Made by a program: the position numbers and the translations under genes. Shown one piece after another: positions 1 to 8,418 of a stretch of 64,000 nucleotides of DNA (positions within the stretch are counted from its first letter, which is position 1; each line of letters opens with the position of its first letter). Source of the stretch: Candidatus Sulfuritelmatomonas gaucii. Its GTDB lineage: Bacteria > Acidobacteriota > Terriglobia > Terriglobales > Acidobacteriaceae. A model generated the notes under the pieces. That model was not told the origin of the DNA. It saw only the letters and a list, made by a program, of their open reading frames with translations, and made no database searches. The DNA is taken from the NCBI GenBank assembly GCA_900290245.1, contig OKRB01000103.1:17756-81755 (forward strand), in the 5' to 3' direction.

Positions 1-1
1 A

Positions 2-70
2 AGGGAGCTAGGGAGCAAGGAGGCGGACACAGCGACTAGCTCCGCACTTGCTGACTTAGCCGCCGAATAA
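2..70 (+). CDS. C-terminal tail of a gene entering from the left edge (partial)
   Basis: A reading frame is open from the first bases of the window and ends in TAA at 68-70, giving about 22 Ala-rich residues ending in ALADLAAE. Its stop lies in the AATAAGGAGA that also supplies the ribosome site of the next gene, a spacing typical of operons. It is too short to assign to a family and could be a chance frame. Confidence 0.35.
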   Translation, partial: RELGSKEADTATSSALADLAAE

Positions 71-80
71 GGAGAACGAA

Positions 81-395
81 GTGCCGATAACCCTTGCGCT
101 GTGGTTCTGCATCCCGATTGGAGCTTTGTACTATTTTGCTGCGCGCTCATTGCTCCGCTTTTTCCTAGGTCGCTACGAGCAAAAAGAGCGTAACGCCGCG
201 CGTCTGTTTGGGGCTTTTGGCGCTCTATCGATTCCCTTGATTTATTGCTTCGGATTGGTCGGGAATTCAATTTCAGGAAAGTTCGGACATGCGATTGCCG
301 GGGGATTATTTGGGATCGTCGCTCTAGCGCTTGTCAGTCCGTTGCTTATGACTCTAATGGAAGGGAAGTGGAAAAAGTTTGGCAAAGATCATTGA
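81..395 (+). CDS. Small integral membrane protein, function unknown
   Basis: This 104-residue protein has a GTG start at 81 with AAGGAGA upstream. Three hydrophobic stretches are visible (about residues 3-20, 43-60 and 72-93), separated by a basic loop ([11 protein letters not shown]), so it should sit in the cytoplasmic membrane. I do not recognise the family. The last 17 bases overlap the TTG start of the threonine aldolase gene in another frame, which suggests translational coupling. No catalytic motif is visible. Confidence 0.65.
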   Translation: MPITLALWFCIPIGALYYFAARSLLRFFLGRYEQKERNAARLFGAFGALSIPLIYCFGLVGNSISGKFGHAIAGGLFGIVALALVSPLLMTLMEGKWKKFGKDH

Positions 396-1437
396 TCTGC
401 GTTCGGATACGGTAACGAAGCCGACGCTCGAAATGCGTGCGGCGATGGCGGCTGCGGAGGTGGGCGACGACGTATACGGCGAGGATCCCACCGTCAATCT
501 GCTGGAGAGGCGCGCTGCAGCGATCTTTGGGCGTGAGGCGGCGCTGTTTGTGCCCACGGGCACTATGGGCAACCAGGTGGCGATTCGCACGCTTACGCAA
601 CCGGGCCAGGAAGTAATCGCAGAGTCGCGCGCACACATTCTGGATTACGAAATGGCAACCACGGCGGTCTTCTCCGGCTGCCTGATTCGCGCTGTGCCGG
701 CCGAGGGCGGGATTCTGACGTGGAAACATATCGAGCCGGTCATCAGCCCTTACGGAGGTTTTCGCGCAGCCACCGGACTCATCGAAATCGAGAATACGGC
801 GAACCTCGCCGGCGGGCGCGTAACGCGCATGGAACTTTTGGAAGAGATTTGGGAAGGCGCCCGCGCGCACAAGCTCCCCACACACCTTGACGGGGCGCGC
901 ATCTTCAATGCAGCCGTTGCCCTGAACGTCGATGTAAAGACGCTGACACACGGATTCGATACGGTGATGTTCTGCCTGTCGAAGGGGTTGGGCGCGCCGG
1001 TGGGTTCGATGCTTGTGGGTTCGGCGGAACGGATCGCTAGGGCGCGGGTCTTCCGCAAAGCAATGGGTGGAGGAATGCGCCAGGTGGGCGTATTGGCGGC
1101 TGCGGGACTTATTGCTCTCGAAGAAGGACCGAAGCGGCTCGCGGACGATCATGCCAACGCGCGACTCCTGGCCGAGGCGCTGGCGAATACTGAAGGCGTT
1201 TCGATCGATCTGCCATCAGTCGAGACCAACATCGTGGTGTTTCGATTGACGGCCGGCCGCGGCGCCGCCGATCTGGTGGCGCGGCTCAAAGAGCATGGCG
1301 TGCTGGCGGGCGCGTTCGGGCCGGACGCGATCCGGCTGGTTACACACCGCGACGTGAGCCGGAAAGACTGCATTGACGCGGCGGAGATTCTCGCCCAGGA
1401 AATTGCGGCCGGAATGAAAACGGCCAGCATCGCTTGA
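379..1437 (+). CDS. ltaE: Low-specificity L-threonine aldolase
   Basis: This is a PLP enzyme of fold type I that cleaves L-threonine or L-allo-threonine to glycine and acetaldehyde in the cytoplasm. The 352 residues match the family length. The N-terminus [12 protein letters not shown] is a family hallmark, HLDGAR (about 169-174) supplies the cofactor-binding Asp, and [12 protein letters not shown] places the Schiff-base lysine at about residue 202. The start is TTG at 379, chosen because homology begins at once; it overlaps the upstream membrane-protein gene. The stop codon lies inside a hairpin shared with the convergent glutamine synthetase gene. Confidence 0.93.
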   Translation: MAKIIDLRSDTVTKPTLEMRAAMAAAEVGDDVYGEDPTVNLLERRAAAIFGREAALFVPTGTMGNQVAIRTLTQPGQEVIAESRAHILDYEMATTAVFSGCLIRAVPAEGGILTWKHIEPVISPYGGFRAATGLIEIENTANLAGGRVTRMELLEEIWEGARAHKLPTHLDGARIFNAAVALNVDVKTLTHGFDTVMFCLSKGLGAPVGSMLVGSAERIARARVFRKAMGGGMRQVGVLAAAGLIALEEGPKRLADDHANARLLAEALANTEGVSIDLPSVETNIVVFRLTAGRGAADLVARLKEHGVLAGAFGPDAIRLVTHRDVSRKDCIDAAEILAQEIAAGMKTASIA

Positions 1438-1473
1438 CGCTGGCCGCTTCTGGATTGAGTTTTCCCACCCTGT
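1414..1473 (-). terminator. Hairpin repeat copy A, terminator of the first glutamine synthetase gene
   Basis: Bases 1421-1446 form an 11-bp stem with a 4-base loop. The single mismatch on the plus strand becomes a G-U pair in minus-strand RNA, and the stem is followed there by GTTTTC. This favours termination of the minus-strand gene ending at 1491. The stem also contains the TGA of ltaE, so it may serve both convergent genes. A close copy lies at 3221-3280. Confidence 0.7.
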
Positions 1474-1490
1474 GCGTTGGTTGGCGCCGC

Positions 1491-2921
1491 TTAAAAAAGA
1501 TTCCATAGCGACTGGTTGTAGACCGCGTGGTGGAATTGCACTTCGGACGCCTTGACGATCGATCCCAACTCGCGCGGAGAGCGATTGGCGGCGGCTTCCT
1601 TGAGATCGGCGTAACGGCCCTGCACGTCTGCACCGAGAATCTGCGCGATCCACTTCGATGATTTGAAATCGGCGATCGCCTTCTGGATGTTGTCGGGCAG
1701 GTAGCGGCCGCCGGCTCGCAGATCCTTCGCCTTGGAAATGTCGCCGTCGATCCCGGTCTTGAAGATGGCGTAAAGCGAGAGATAGGGGTTGGCATCCGGC
1801 GCAACTGCGCGCACCTCGGTGCGCATCGAGCGGTGGTTGCCGATGGGCACACGAACCATGGCGCCGCGGTCGACCGCCGAAGCGCGGATCTGGTTCGGTG
1901 CTTCAAAGTGCGGATCGAGCCGGCGATACGCATTCACGCTGGAGTTGAAGATCAGGCAGAGATCGAGGGCGTGGGTCAGGATGCGATCGAGGAAGTCCCA
2001 GCCAAACCTGGAGAGCTGCTCCTCGCCCTTTTCATCCCAGAAGAGATTGGTTTTGCCCTTTGAGACCGAGACGTTGGTGTGCATCCCGCTTCCATTCACA
2101 CCCACGATCGGCTTGGGCAGGAAGCTCGCGGTGTATCCCAGGTTGTTGGCGATCTGGCGGCACAGCAGTTTGTAAAGCTGAATCTGGTCGGCTGCGGCCA
2201 CCACCTGGGCATAGCTGAAATTGATTTCAAACTGGCTGGGAGCGACTTCAGGGTGGTCCTTCTCATTCTGGAAACCCATGGCGCGCTGGACTTCGGCCGA
2301 AGTGTCGATGAACTGGCGCAGCGGATCGAGCGGCAGAACGTGGTAGTAGCCGCCGGTGTTGATGAACTCGAATTTGCCGGTCTCGTGGTAACGTTGCTCT
2401 GCATCTTTGCCAGCGAAGAGGAATCCCTCAATCTCGGCGGAGGCGTTGAGGGTGTAGTTTTTGTCCTTCGCCAGCTTGTCGGCGTAGTTCTTCAGCACGC
2501 CGCGCATGTCGCCGGGATACTGGCTTCCGTCCTTGTTGATGACGTCGCCGAAGACCAGAACTTTGCCGTTGCCGAAGACGTCGGCCGGTACCCAATAGAA
2601 CGAAGTCCAGTCGATGCCCAGGCGCAGGTCGCTTTCCTTCTGGGCGGTGAACCCGCGGATCGACGAGCCGTCGAAGGTCAGGTTTCCATAGGACCCGAGC
2701 AGGAATTTCTTGTCGTAATCGAGCAGGTGCAGGCGGCCCTCAAGGTCTGAGAACAAAACGGTCACGGCCTTGATGCGTTTCTCGTCGGTCAAATACTTCA
2801 GGCGTTTTTCGCGAACTTCATCGGCAGGCACGCGGTTCACGCGGTCAGCCTTGGCTTTCAGGTTCAGCGTCTCCAGCTCATCGTAGGTGAGAGCTAGAAA
2901 ATTACGGTACTCGTTGGACAT
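1491..2921 (-). CDS. Divergent type I glutamine synthetase
   Basis: Glutamine synthetase joins ammonium to glutamate using ATP. This 476-residue protein has the GS signatures: FDGSSIRGF in the beta-grasp domain (about residues 83-91), SAEIEGFLF with metal-binding Glu, the ATP-site KPIVGVNGSGMH and the C-terminal RTEVRAVAPDANPYL. An N-terminal stretch (LETLNLKAKADRVN) precedes the usual domain start. The region matching the adenylylation Tyr of GlnA reads KDLRAGGRYLP and lacks the NLYDL-type site, so control by GlnE seems unlikely. It is the last of three GS genes on this strand and is followed by its own hairpin. Whether it makes glutamine or is a gamma-glutamyl ligase for another amine is open. 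Confidence 0.88.
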   Translation of the reverse strand: MSNEYRNFLALTYDELETLNLKAKADRVNRVPADEVREKRLKYLTDEKRIKAVTVLFSDLEGRLHLLDYDKKFLLGSYGNLTFDGSSIRGFTAQKESDLRLGIDWTSFYWVPADVFGNGKVLVFGDVINKDGSQYPGDMRGVLKNYADKLAKDKNYTLNASAEIEGFLFAGKDAEQRYHETGKFEFINTGGYYHVLPLDPLRQFIDTSAEVQRAMGFQNEKDHPEVAPSQFEINFSYAQVVAAADQIQLYKLLCRQIANNLGYTASFLPKPIVGVNGSGMHTNVSVSKGKTNLFWDEKGEEQLSRFGWDFLDRILTHALDLCLIFNSSVNAYRRLDPHFEAPNQIRASAVDRGAMVRVPIGNHRSMRTEVRAVAPDANPYLSLYAIFKTGIDGDISKAKDLRAGGRYLPDNIQKAIADFKSSKWIAQILGADVQGRYADLKEAAANRSPRELGSIVKASEVQFHHAVYNQSLWNLF

Positions 2922-3220
2922 GGATCTCCTTTTGCGATGCCAGGTGGTTTTGGCGTGGAAGCCGGCGGTTCATCGCGGCGCGGTGCGAGGATGCGTTGCA
3001 ACAAATGATAGCGTCGCTGGTTCCGGTTCGGTTAATGCCCGCGCCGCAGCACCGGAATCAGGACCCGACAGTACTTCGCGACATACTGCTCCCCGAGCTT
3101 TGAGTTCGCGAGGTACCGGCTATGCAACGATTCTAACCGGTCCATCCTTCGAGGCTGTGGAGATGTGGTGCGAGGCGGGGACGGCTTGGCGAAGCTCGGC
3201 GCGGCCGGAAGATCACCACA
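2922..3220. other. Intergenic region upstream of the divergent glutamine synthetase gene
   Basis: This is the promoter-side gap for the minus-strand gene starting at 2921, which has AAGGAG just before its ATG. I looked for a sigma-54 -24/-12 pair and for sigma-70 boxes on the minus strand and found none I would defend. ORFs listed here look like noise. Confidence 0.4.
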
Positions 3221-3280
3221 AACAACACGGCCAGCATCGCGTGATGCCGGCCGCATTTGAGCTGAGTTTCCCATCCTAGC
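3221..3280 (-). terminator. Hairpin repeat copy B, terminator of glnA
   Basis: Bases 3228-3253 form an 11-bp stem with a GCGT loop. The only mismatch becomes a G-U pair in minus-strand RNA. On the minus strand it is preceded by GATGGGAAACTCAG and followed by GTGTTGTTTG. Copy A at 1414-1473 shares both the hairpin and the GGAAA(A)CTCA flank, each lying tens of bases past a glutamine synthetase stop. Confidence 0.65.
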
Positions 3281-3325
3281 CGCAAAAACAAAGACGCGGC
3301 GAGGGTGGGGAACCCATCACTTTTC

Positions 3326-4747
3326 TCACAGATCGTAGTACAGGAAGTATTCGTAAGGCACGGGGCGCAGGTTCACGGGCGCCAGTTCGCGCTCGCGCTT
3401 GTAGGTGATCCAGGTCTCGATCAGGTCCGGAGTAAACACGTCTCCCTGCAACAGGAACTCGTGGTCCTTCTCGAGAGCCGTGAGCACCTCGCCCAATGAC
3501 CCGGGCGTGCTCTTGATCTTCTTCGCTTCTGCCGGTTCGAGCTCGTAGAGGTCCTTGTCGAGCGGCTCGCCGGGATCGATCTTGTTCTTGATGCCGTCGA
3601 GGCCGGCCATGAGCAGGGCCGAGAAGCAGAGGTACGGGTTGGTAGATGGATCGGGACAGCGGAACTCGATGCGCTTGGACTTGGGGCTCGTGGAGTAGAC
3701 GGGAATGCGGCAGGCCGCAGAGCGGTTGCGCTTGGAATACGCTAGGTTGACCGGTGCTTCGTATCCCGGTACCAGGCGGCGATACGAGTTCGTCGTCGGA
3801 GCGGCGATGGCCAGCAGAGCCGGCGCGTGCTTGAGCAGTCCGCCGATATAGTACTTCGCGGTCTGGCTCAGCAGAGCATAGCCCTTGGCATCGAAGAAGA
3901 CGTTCTTGTCACCCTTCCAAAGGCTCTGGTGCACGTGCATGCCGGAGCCGTTATCGCCAAAGAGCGGCTTCGGCATGAAGGTTGCGGTCATACCGTGCTT
4001 CTTGGCAATCATGCGGATGATGTACTTGTAGGTGAGCAGGTTGTCGGCCATCTTGACCAGCGTGCCGAAGCGCATATCGATTTCGCACTGGCCGGCCGTG
4101 CCCACTTCGTGGTGATGCACCTCGACGGGCACGCCCATTCCCCTGAGCGCGATGATGATCTCCGAACGAATATCCTGAAGCGTGTCAGACGGCGGCACCG
4201 GGAAATAGCCTTCCTTGTGGCGCAGCTTGTAGCCGAGATTGGGGCTCTCTTCCTTGCCGGTGTTCCAGATGCCCTCGACCGAGTCGACATAGTAATAGCC
4301 GCTGTGTGCCGTCTGGTCGTAGCGCACGCTGTCAAAGATGTAAAACTCCGCCTCCGGACCCCAGTAGCTGATGTCGGCAATTCCGGTCTTCTTCAGATGC
4401 GCCTCGGCCTTTTGCGCCACGTAGCGCGGATCGCGGCTGTAGGGCTTGCGGGTGATGGGGTCGAAGACATTGCAGATGATGTTCATTGTGGAGATCGAGA
4501 GGGTTGGATCCATGACGGCCGTATCGGCATCGGCAATCAGAAGCATGTCGCTCTCATGAATCTGCTGGAATCCGCGGATGCTCGACCCATCGAAGCCGAT
4601 GCCTTCGCTGAATAAATCGTCGTCAAGATCTTCCACGGGGAGGGAAAAATGCTGCCACATGCCCGGCAGATCGATAAATCGCAAATCGACGATCTTCGCG
4701 CCGGCTTCCTTGGCGAGCTTTTTCACATCATTTGGGGTACGCGGCAT
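3326..4747 (-). CDS. glnA: Glutamine synthetase type I (GlnA, adenylylatable)
   Basis: This is the canonical dodecameric GSI, the main ammonium-assimilating enzyme. The 473 residues are the normal length. Visible motifs are FDGSSIRGF (52-60), PEAEFYI with metal ligands (131-137), [20 protein letters not shown] (266-271) and the KDLYELEP segment that places the adenylylation Tyr at about residue 401, so activity should be tuned by GlnE. The ATG has GGAAGGAG upstream. It lies between the divergent GSI and the type II enzyme, all on the minus strand but separated by gaps with terminators, so each is probably its own transcription unit. No sigma-54 promoter was found upstream by eye. Confidence 0.96.
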   Translation of the reverse strand: MPRTPNDVKKLAKEAGAKIVDLRFIDLPGMWQHFSLPVEDLDDDLFSEGIGFDGSSIRGFQQIHESDMLLIADADTAVMDPTLSISTMNIICNVFDPITRKPYSRDPRYVAQKAEAHLKKTGIADISYWGPEAEFYIFDSVRYDQTAHSGYYYVDSVEGIWNTGKEESPNLGYKLRHKEGYFPVPPSDTLQDIRSEIIIALRGMGVPVEVHHHEVGTAGQCEIDMRFGTLVKMADNLLTYKYIIRMIAKKHGMTATFMPKPLFGDNGSGMHVHQSLWKGDKNVFFDAKGYALLSQTAKYYIGGLLKHAPALLAIAAPTTNSYRRLVPGYEAPVNLAYSKRNRSAACRIPVYSTSPKSKRIEFRCPDPSTNPYLCFSALLMAGLDGIKNKIDPGEPLDKDLYELEPAEAKKIKSTPGSLGEVLTALEKDHEFLLQGDVFTPDLIETWITYKRERELAPVNLRPVPYEYFLYYDL

Positions 4748-4884
4748 GATTGCTACTCCTTCCTTTCTTTGGGTTCGAACGGCGGTTCATGATTGTGGCA
4801 GATACACGTTCAAGGGAACAGGGCTTTTTGAGGGCGATCGGAACCCGGAAAATACAGCGAGAGCCCTGATCCGCTGCGTGTCAG

Positions 4885-4983
4885 TTAGGTCCTAGAGTGA
4901 TCTTCGCGGAGTTCGCGGGCCGCGCCCCGGTTCATTTTGTCGGCGTTGGCTTTCAGGTTGCGCGTTTCTAGCGCTGCAAAGCC
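4885..4983 (-). pseudogene. Remnant of a divergent glutamine synthetase N-terminus
   Basis: Read on the minus strand, this stretch gives LETRNLKANADKMNR followed by GAARELRED. It aligns with LETLNLKAKADRVNR and VPADEVREK at the N-terminus of the glutamine synthetase at 1491-2921, with 15 of 24 residues identical. It is bounded by an in-frame stop shortly upstream, has no plausible start codon and ends in TAA after 32 codons. The rest of the gene is absent. It therefore looks like the decayed end of a duplicated copy rather than a working gene. Confidence 0.7.
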
Positions 4984-5110
4984 GGTCGATTAACGGCATC
5001 AGGACCGCTCTGCAACCAGGGTCATTTTTGGAAGCGCGGAGAGAGGGTGTTCCTTGTCTCCCCAAAATCTACCATCCGCGCCAGAAGCATCGCAACCAAA
5101 ACTGCAAACG

Positions 5111-5152
5111 GGAAAAAGGGAAGCGGTCAGCGAAGATCGCTTACCACTTCCC
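5111..5152 (-). terminator. Rho-independent terminator of the type II glutamine synthetase gene
   Basis: In minus-strand RNA, GGGAAGTGGT pairs with ACCGCTTCCC with one G-U pair, an inner AGCGA/TCGCT stem extends it, and a CTTTTTC tract follows. It lies about 45 bases past the stop codon at 5196. The shape is textbook for intrinsic termination. Confidence 0.85.
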
Positions 5153-5195
5153 CCGGGTTTTGAAACACGCAATGCCGGGTGGCTCGGGAGTTTCT

Positions 5196-6218
5196 CTACG
5201 CCGCGACCGCCATTGCAACTGTCTGAATCGTCTTCCAAATCCGCGCAACAATCTGGTAAGGATCGGCCTCCGAGTTGGGACGGCGATCTTCCAGGTATCC
5301 TCTGTATCCGTTCTTGATGAAGTTGACCGGCAGGCGGATCGACGCACCTCGATCAGAGAGACCATAGCTGAACTTGTCGATGGCCTGGGTCTCGTGAAGC
5401 CCCGTCAGACGGAGGTGGTTGTCGGGTCCGTATACGTCGATGTGGCCTTCGATGTTGTTCTCGAAAGCCTCCATCAGCGCTTCAAAGTATTCCTTGCCGC
5501 CAACTTCACGAAGTTGCTTGGTGGAGAAGTTGGTATGCATGCCCGATCCGTTCCAGTCGCCGCGAATGGGCTTGCAGTGCAGTTGGAGATCGACTTCATA
5601 CTTCTCGCACAAACGAGCCATCAGGTAGCGCGCAACCCACAGATCGTCGGCGGCCCGGTGCGAGCCTTTGCCAAAGATCTGGAATTCCCACTGGCCTTTG
5701 GCCACCTCGGCGTTGATGCCTTCGTGGTTGATGCCGGCTGCGAGGCAGAGGTCGAGATGCTCGTCCACGATCTGGCGAGCAAGGCTGCCCATGTACTTGC
5801 AGCCGACGCCGCAGTAATAGGGACCTTGTGGCGCGGGGAATCCGGTCTCAGGGAAACCGAGAGGCCGGCCGTCTTTATAGAGAAAGTACTCCTGCTCAAA
5901 TCCAAACCAGAGCTCGGGATCGTCGGGGGCGGTGGCGCGCATGTTGGTGGGGTGCGGCGTGCCGTCAGGATGCATCACCTCACTCAGCACGATATAGCCG
6001 CTCTTGCGGCTGGCATCGGGATAATGGGCCACGGGCTTCAGGATGCAGTCAGACTTATGGCCCTCGGCCTGCATGGTCGAGCTGCCATCAAAACCCCAGT
6101 GGGGCAGATCGGCCAGGCTGGGTGGATTGTCGAACTCCTTGATCGTCGTTTTGCCGCGCAGTTCAGGAATAGGCTTTTTACCATCAAGCCAGATGTATTC
6201 CAGTTTGTACTTAGCCAT
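5196..6218 (-). CDS. glnII: Glutamine synthetase type II (eukaryote-like GlnII)
   Basis: GSII is the shorter, eukaryote-type glutamine synthetase found in rhizobia, actinomycetes and some other bacteria. The 340 residues fit. The N-terminus KLEYIWLDGKKP, the substrate-site WGFDGSSTMQAEGHKSD, FGFEQEYF with metal ligands, CGVGCKYMG, NGSGMHTNFS and the C-terminal RRPNSEADPYQI are class II hallmarks. It lacks the GSI adenylylation segment, so it should escape GlnE control. The start has AGGAGATCT upstream. A strong terminator follows the stop, and the gene is separate from the Ser/Thr kinase gene upstream (112-base gap). Confidence 0.96.
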   Translation of the reverse strand: MAKYKLEYIWLDGKKPIPELRGKTTIKEFDNPPSLADLPHWGFDGSSTMQAEGHKSDCILKPVAHYPDASRKSGYIVLSEVMHPDGTPHPTNMRATAPDDPELWFGFEQEYFLYKDGRPLGFPETGFPAPQGPYYCGVGCKYMGSLARQIVDEHLDLCLAAGINHEGINAEVAKGQWEFQIFGKGSHRAADDLWVARYLMARLCEKYEVDLQLHCKPIRGDWNGSGMHTNFSTKQLREVGGKEYFEALMEAFENNIEGHIDVYGPDNHLRLTGLHETQAIDKFSYGLSDRGASIRLPVNFIKNGYRGYLEDRRPNSEADPYQIVARIWKTIQTVAMAVAA

Positions 6219-6330
6219 AGATCTCCTCAGGAAGGGGTCTGAATTTCAGAGTATTCAAGAAAATCGTAGGGCCTGTCGTATAAAGATCCCGTGAAGATTT
6301 TGGGGATGGGCGATGTGGAAAAAGCGGTCG

Positions 6331-7305
6331 TTAATGGTGGCGTGCGATCAGCACCATCAACAGGAGAATCACCACCGGAATCATCGCCAGCCCTCCGTAA
6401 TAGAGGATCTTGCGGGTAAGCTGCGATTTGCGTTTCTGCCAATCGCGGATTTCCGGACGGTCTTCTACACCCACTGCCTCAGGGTGTTCAAGATCCGTGA
6501 GAAATTCGTGCGCCGAAGCGTACCGGTTTTTGGGATCACGCTCCAGCGCCCGGTAAAGAATTTCCTGTAACTGGGGTGAGACAGAAGGGTCGGCCACGCT
6601 CGGCGGCAGCGGATGATTCAGCAAACGGTCGTTCATGGCCGCCAGTGGCGTCGGACCGGAGAAGGGAAGTTTTCCCGTCAGCATTTCATACAGAATCACG
6701 CCCATGGAATAAATGTCGGTGCGTCCGTCGCCGCGCTTGCCCTTGACCTGTTCGGGCGCGATGTAATCCGGGGTTCCGAGCGTCGCCGTGAAATTCGCGT
6801 AGGTGAGCCGCCGCGACGCCGTATCGCCGGCGATCCCGAAGTCGATCAGCTTGATGTGATCGTGATCGTCAACAATGATGTTCTCCGGCTTCAGGTCGCG
6901 GTGCACCACGCCGTTGGCATGGATGTAATCGAGCGCCTTGAGAACTTCGATGGCGATACGGATGGCCCGCTCCTTCGAGATGCGGCCTTCATCGAGGATT
7001 TTGCGCAACAGTCGTCCATCGCACCACTCCATGACCATGTACACGCGGGAGCGCTTTTCGTTGTTGAAGACGCGCATCACGTTGGGGTGATTCAGCCGTT
7101 CGCCGATGGCTGCCTCGCGCTTGAAGCGATCGAAGAAGATGGGGTCGGCTTCCATGTCGGGGTGGGGAATTTTGAGCGCCACGTTGCGGCCGTCACGCGT
7201 GTCGGTAGCGCGGTAAATGGTCGCCATCCCGCTCCGCGCAACAGGTGTGTCGATGCGGTAGTAGTCGAGCTGCGAACCCCGCTCCAGGGCGTCGTAAAAA
7301 CTCAT
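6331..7305 (-). CDS. Membrane-anchored Ser/Thr protein kinase (PknB-like)
   Basis: This is a Hanks-type kinase of 324 residues. The catalytic Lys is in VALKIP (about 45), HRDLKPEN is at 135-142, DFG at 155-157, and TPDYIAPEQ marks the activation-segment end. The glycine loop is degenerate (ARSGMATIY in place of GxGGMG). A single C-terminal transmembrane helix (about 301-321) is followed by a very short tail, so the kinase faces the cytoplasm with no PASTA or other external sensor. A PP2C gene lies just upstream on the same strand, forming the usual kinase/phosphatase pair. Its substrate is unknown; the glutamine synthetases next door are a tempting but untested guess. Confidence 0.95.
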   Translation of the reverse strand: MSFYDALERGSQLDYYRIDTPVARSGMATIYRATDTRDGRNVALKIPHPDMEADPIFFDRFKREAAIGERLNHPNVMRVFNNEKRSRVYMVMEWCDGRLLRKILDEGRISKERAIRIAIEVLKALDYIHANGVVHRDLKPENIIVDDHDHIKLIDFGIAGDTASRRLTYANFTATLGTPDYIAPEQVKGKRGDGRTDIYSMGVILYEMLTGKLPFSGPTPLAAMNDRLLNHPLPPSVADPSVSPQLQEILYRALERDPKNRYASAHEFLTDLEHPEAVGVEDRPEIRDWQKRKSQLTRKILYYGGLAMIPVVILLLMVLIARHH

Positions 7306-7443
7306 CGTGCAGGTTGCTCCATGGCTCTCTTTACTTTACCGACTTAGGGTGACGAATAAGTAAGGATTCTGTAAGTCTTTTCGGCCGGCTCCAGCGCGCC
7401 TTTAACTGACTTTCAAACGATCAGGGCTGGTGCCCGCCGCTCT

Positions 7444-8301
7444 TCAAACGGGAAGCCGGTAGGGCCGGCCGCGGTACATTCCGACCTGTTCCACCGCACG
7501 CACGCGAATCACGATCGCCGAGGTGTTATCCCCGCCGTCGATTTCGACCGCGCGTGCCACAAGTTCGCGGGCGACCTGGGACGGGTCTTTCTTTTGCGAA
7601 GCGATTGTGGCGATCTCGGCCTCGCCCATTTCGTCGTGCAGGCCGTCAGTGCAAAGGACCAGAACGTCTCCGGGCTGCAGCGTGAGGGCATTGGTGTCGG
7701 GCGATACGAACATCTCGGGCCCCAGAGAGCGAATCAGGACGTGCCGGGCGTCGGAAGCGGGAATCTCGCCGGCTGAAATCAGCCCCATCTTGCGCTGCTC
7801 GTTAACCAGCGTATGATCCTGCGTGATTTGCCGGGCCTGCCCATTGCGCACGAGATAGCACCGCGAATCGCCGACGTGGGAAACGACGGCCTGATCATAG
7901 CGCAGGGCGCACGCCACAACAGTGGTAGCCATCTTATGGCCGTGATGCTCCGGCGCTAGCGTGCAATCGTGTACGGCCGCATTCGCCTGCTGGACAAGCT
8001 TGGGCAGCAGGCTGATTAGCATGGATCCGGGCTGTGCCTTGGCAAATAAATCGGTGATCACCGAGATGGCCGTGGCCGAGGCGACTTCGCCCAGATCCAG
8101 TCCGCCGACTCCGTCGGCGACCACAAAGAGAAATCCGTGAGAACGAGCCTGCTGGCGTGAGGCAGGGATAAAGGATCCCAGAGCGTCTTCATTGTTGGTG
8201 CGGACTTTGCCGAAGTCGCTTGCCTGGCCGAACTGTACGTCCAACATGTGCGCCGCCGAAGAGGGCATCCGGCGCATGCAAGCGCCCGTGATGCTGTTCA
8301 T
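7444..8301 (-). CDS. PP2C-family Ser/Thr protein phosphatase
   Basis: This is a metal-dependent (Mn/Mg) phosphatase of the PPM family, 285 residues, probably reversing the action of the adjacent kinase. The metal-binding acidic motifs are in the expected order: DFGKVRTNNEDAL, VVADGVGGL, SHVGDSRCYLVR, CTDGLHDEM and GGDNTSAIVI. There is no membrane segment, so it is cytoplasmic. The listed start lacks a clear ribosome site; Met9, Met12 or Met19 are alternatives, and homology begins only at about residue 20. The gene precedes the kinase in transcription order with a 138-base gap. Confidence 0.93.
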   Translation of the reverse strand: MNSITGACMRRMPSSAAHMLDVQFGQASDFGKVRTNNEDALGSFIPASRQQARSHGFLFVVADGVGGLDLGEVASATAISVITDLFAKAQPGSMLISLLPKLVQQANAAVHDCTLAPEHHGHKMATTVVACALRYDQAVVSHVGDSRCYLVRNGQARQITQDHTLVNEQRKMGLISAGEIPASDARHVLIRSLGPEMFVSPDTNALTLQPGDVLVLCTDGLHDEMGEAEIATIASQKKDPSQVARELVARAVEIDGGDNTSAIVIRVRAVEQVGMYRGRPYRLPV

Positions 8302-8418
8302 TCAGAGTAATTCAGGATGCAGGTCGAAAAGAACGATCGGGTGGCCCCTCCCCCCAGCCTCCAACGTCCAGGCTGAGGAGAGGATCCACCCCGAGGTCCA
8401 ATGTGGTTGACAGGTGCT

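Larger units (their letters stand above)
4748..5195. other. Intergenic region between glnA and the type II glutamine synthetase gene
   Basis: This 448-base gap holds a 32-codon remnant of a glutamine synthetase N-terminus (4885-4983) and the terminator of the type II gene (5111-5152). The remainder shows no gene I can support. The ORFs listed on either strand have no recognisable motif. Confidence 0.6.

Noticed and set aside
346-1152. Long minus-strand ORF of 268 codons opposite threonine aldolase.
   Set aside because: It is rich in Arg/His/Ala with no domain and is fully antisense to a clear enzyme gene; high GC content creates such shadows.
2079-2750. Plus-strand ORF of 223 codons opposite the divergent glutamine synthetase.
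   Set aside because: It is a shadow of the real gene; its Val/Gly/Glu-rich text shows no family motif.
4771-4779. GGTTCGAAC, resembling a tRNA T-loop.
   Set aside because: The flanks do not pair into a T-stem and no acceptor, D or anticodon arms can be built around it.
4741-5000. Search for a sigma-54 promoter (TGGCAC-N5-TTGCA) upstream of glnA and the other glutamine synthetase genes.
   Set aside because: No pair with the required GG/GC spacing was found on the minus strand in any of the three upstream regions.
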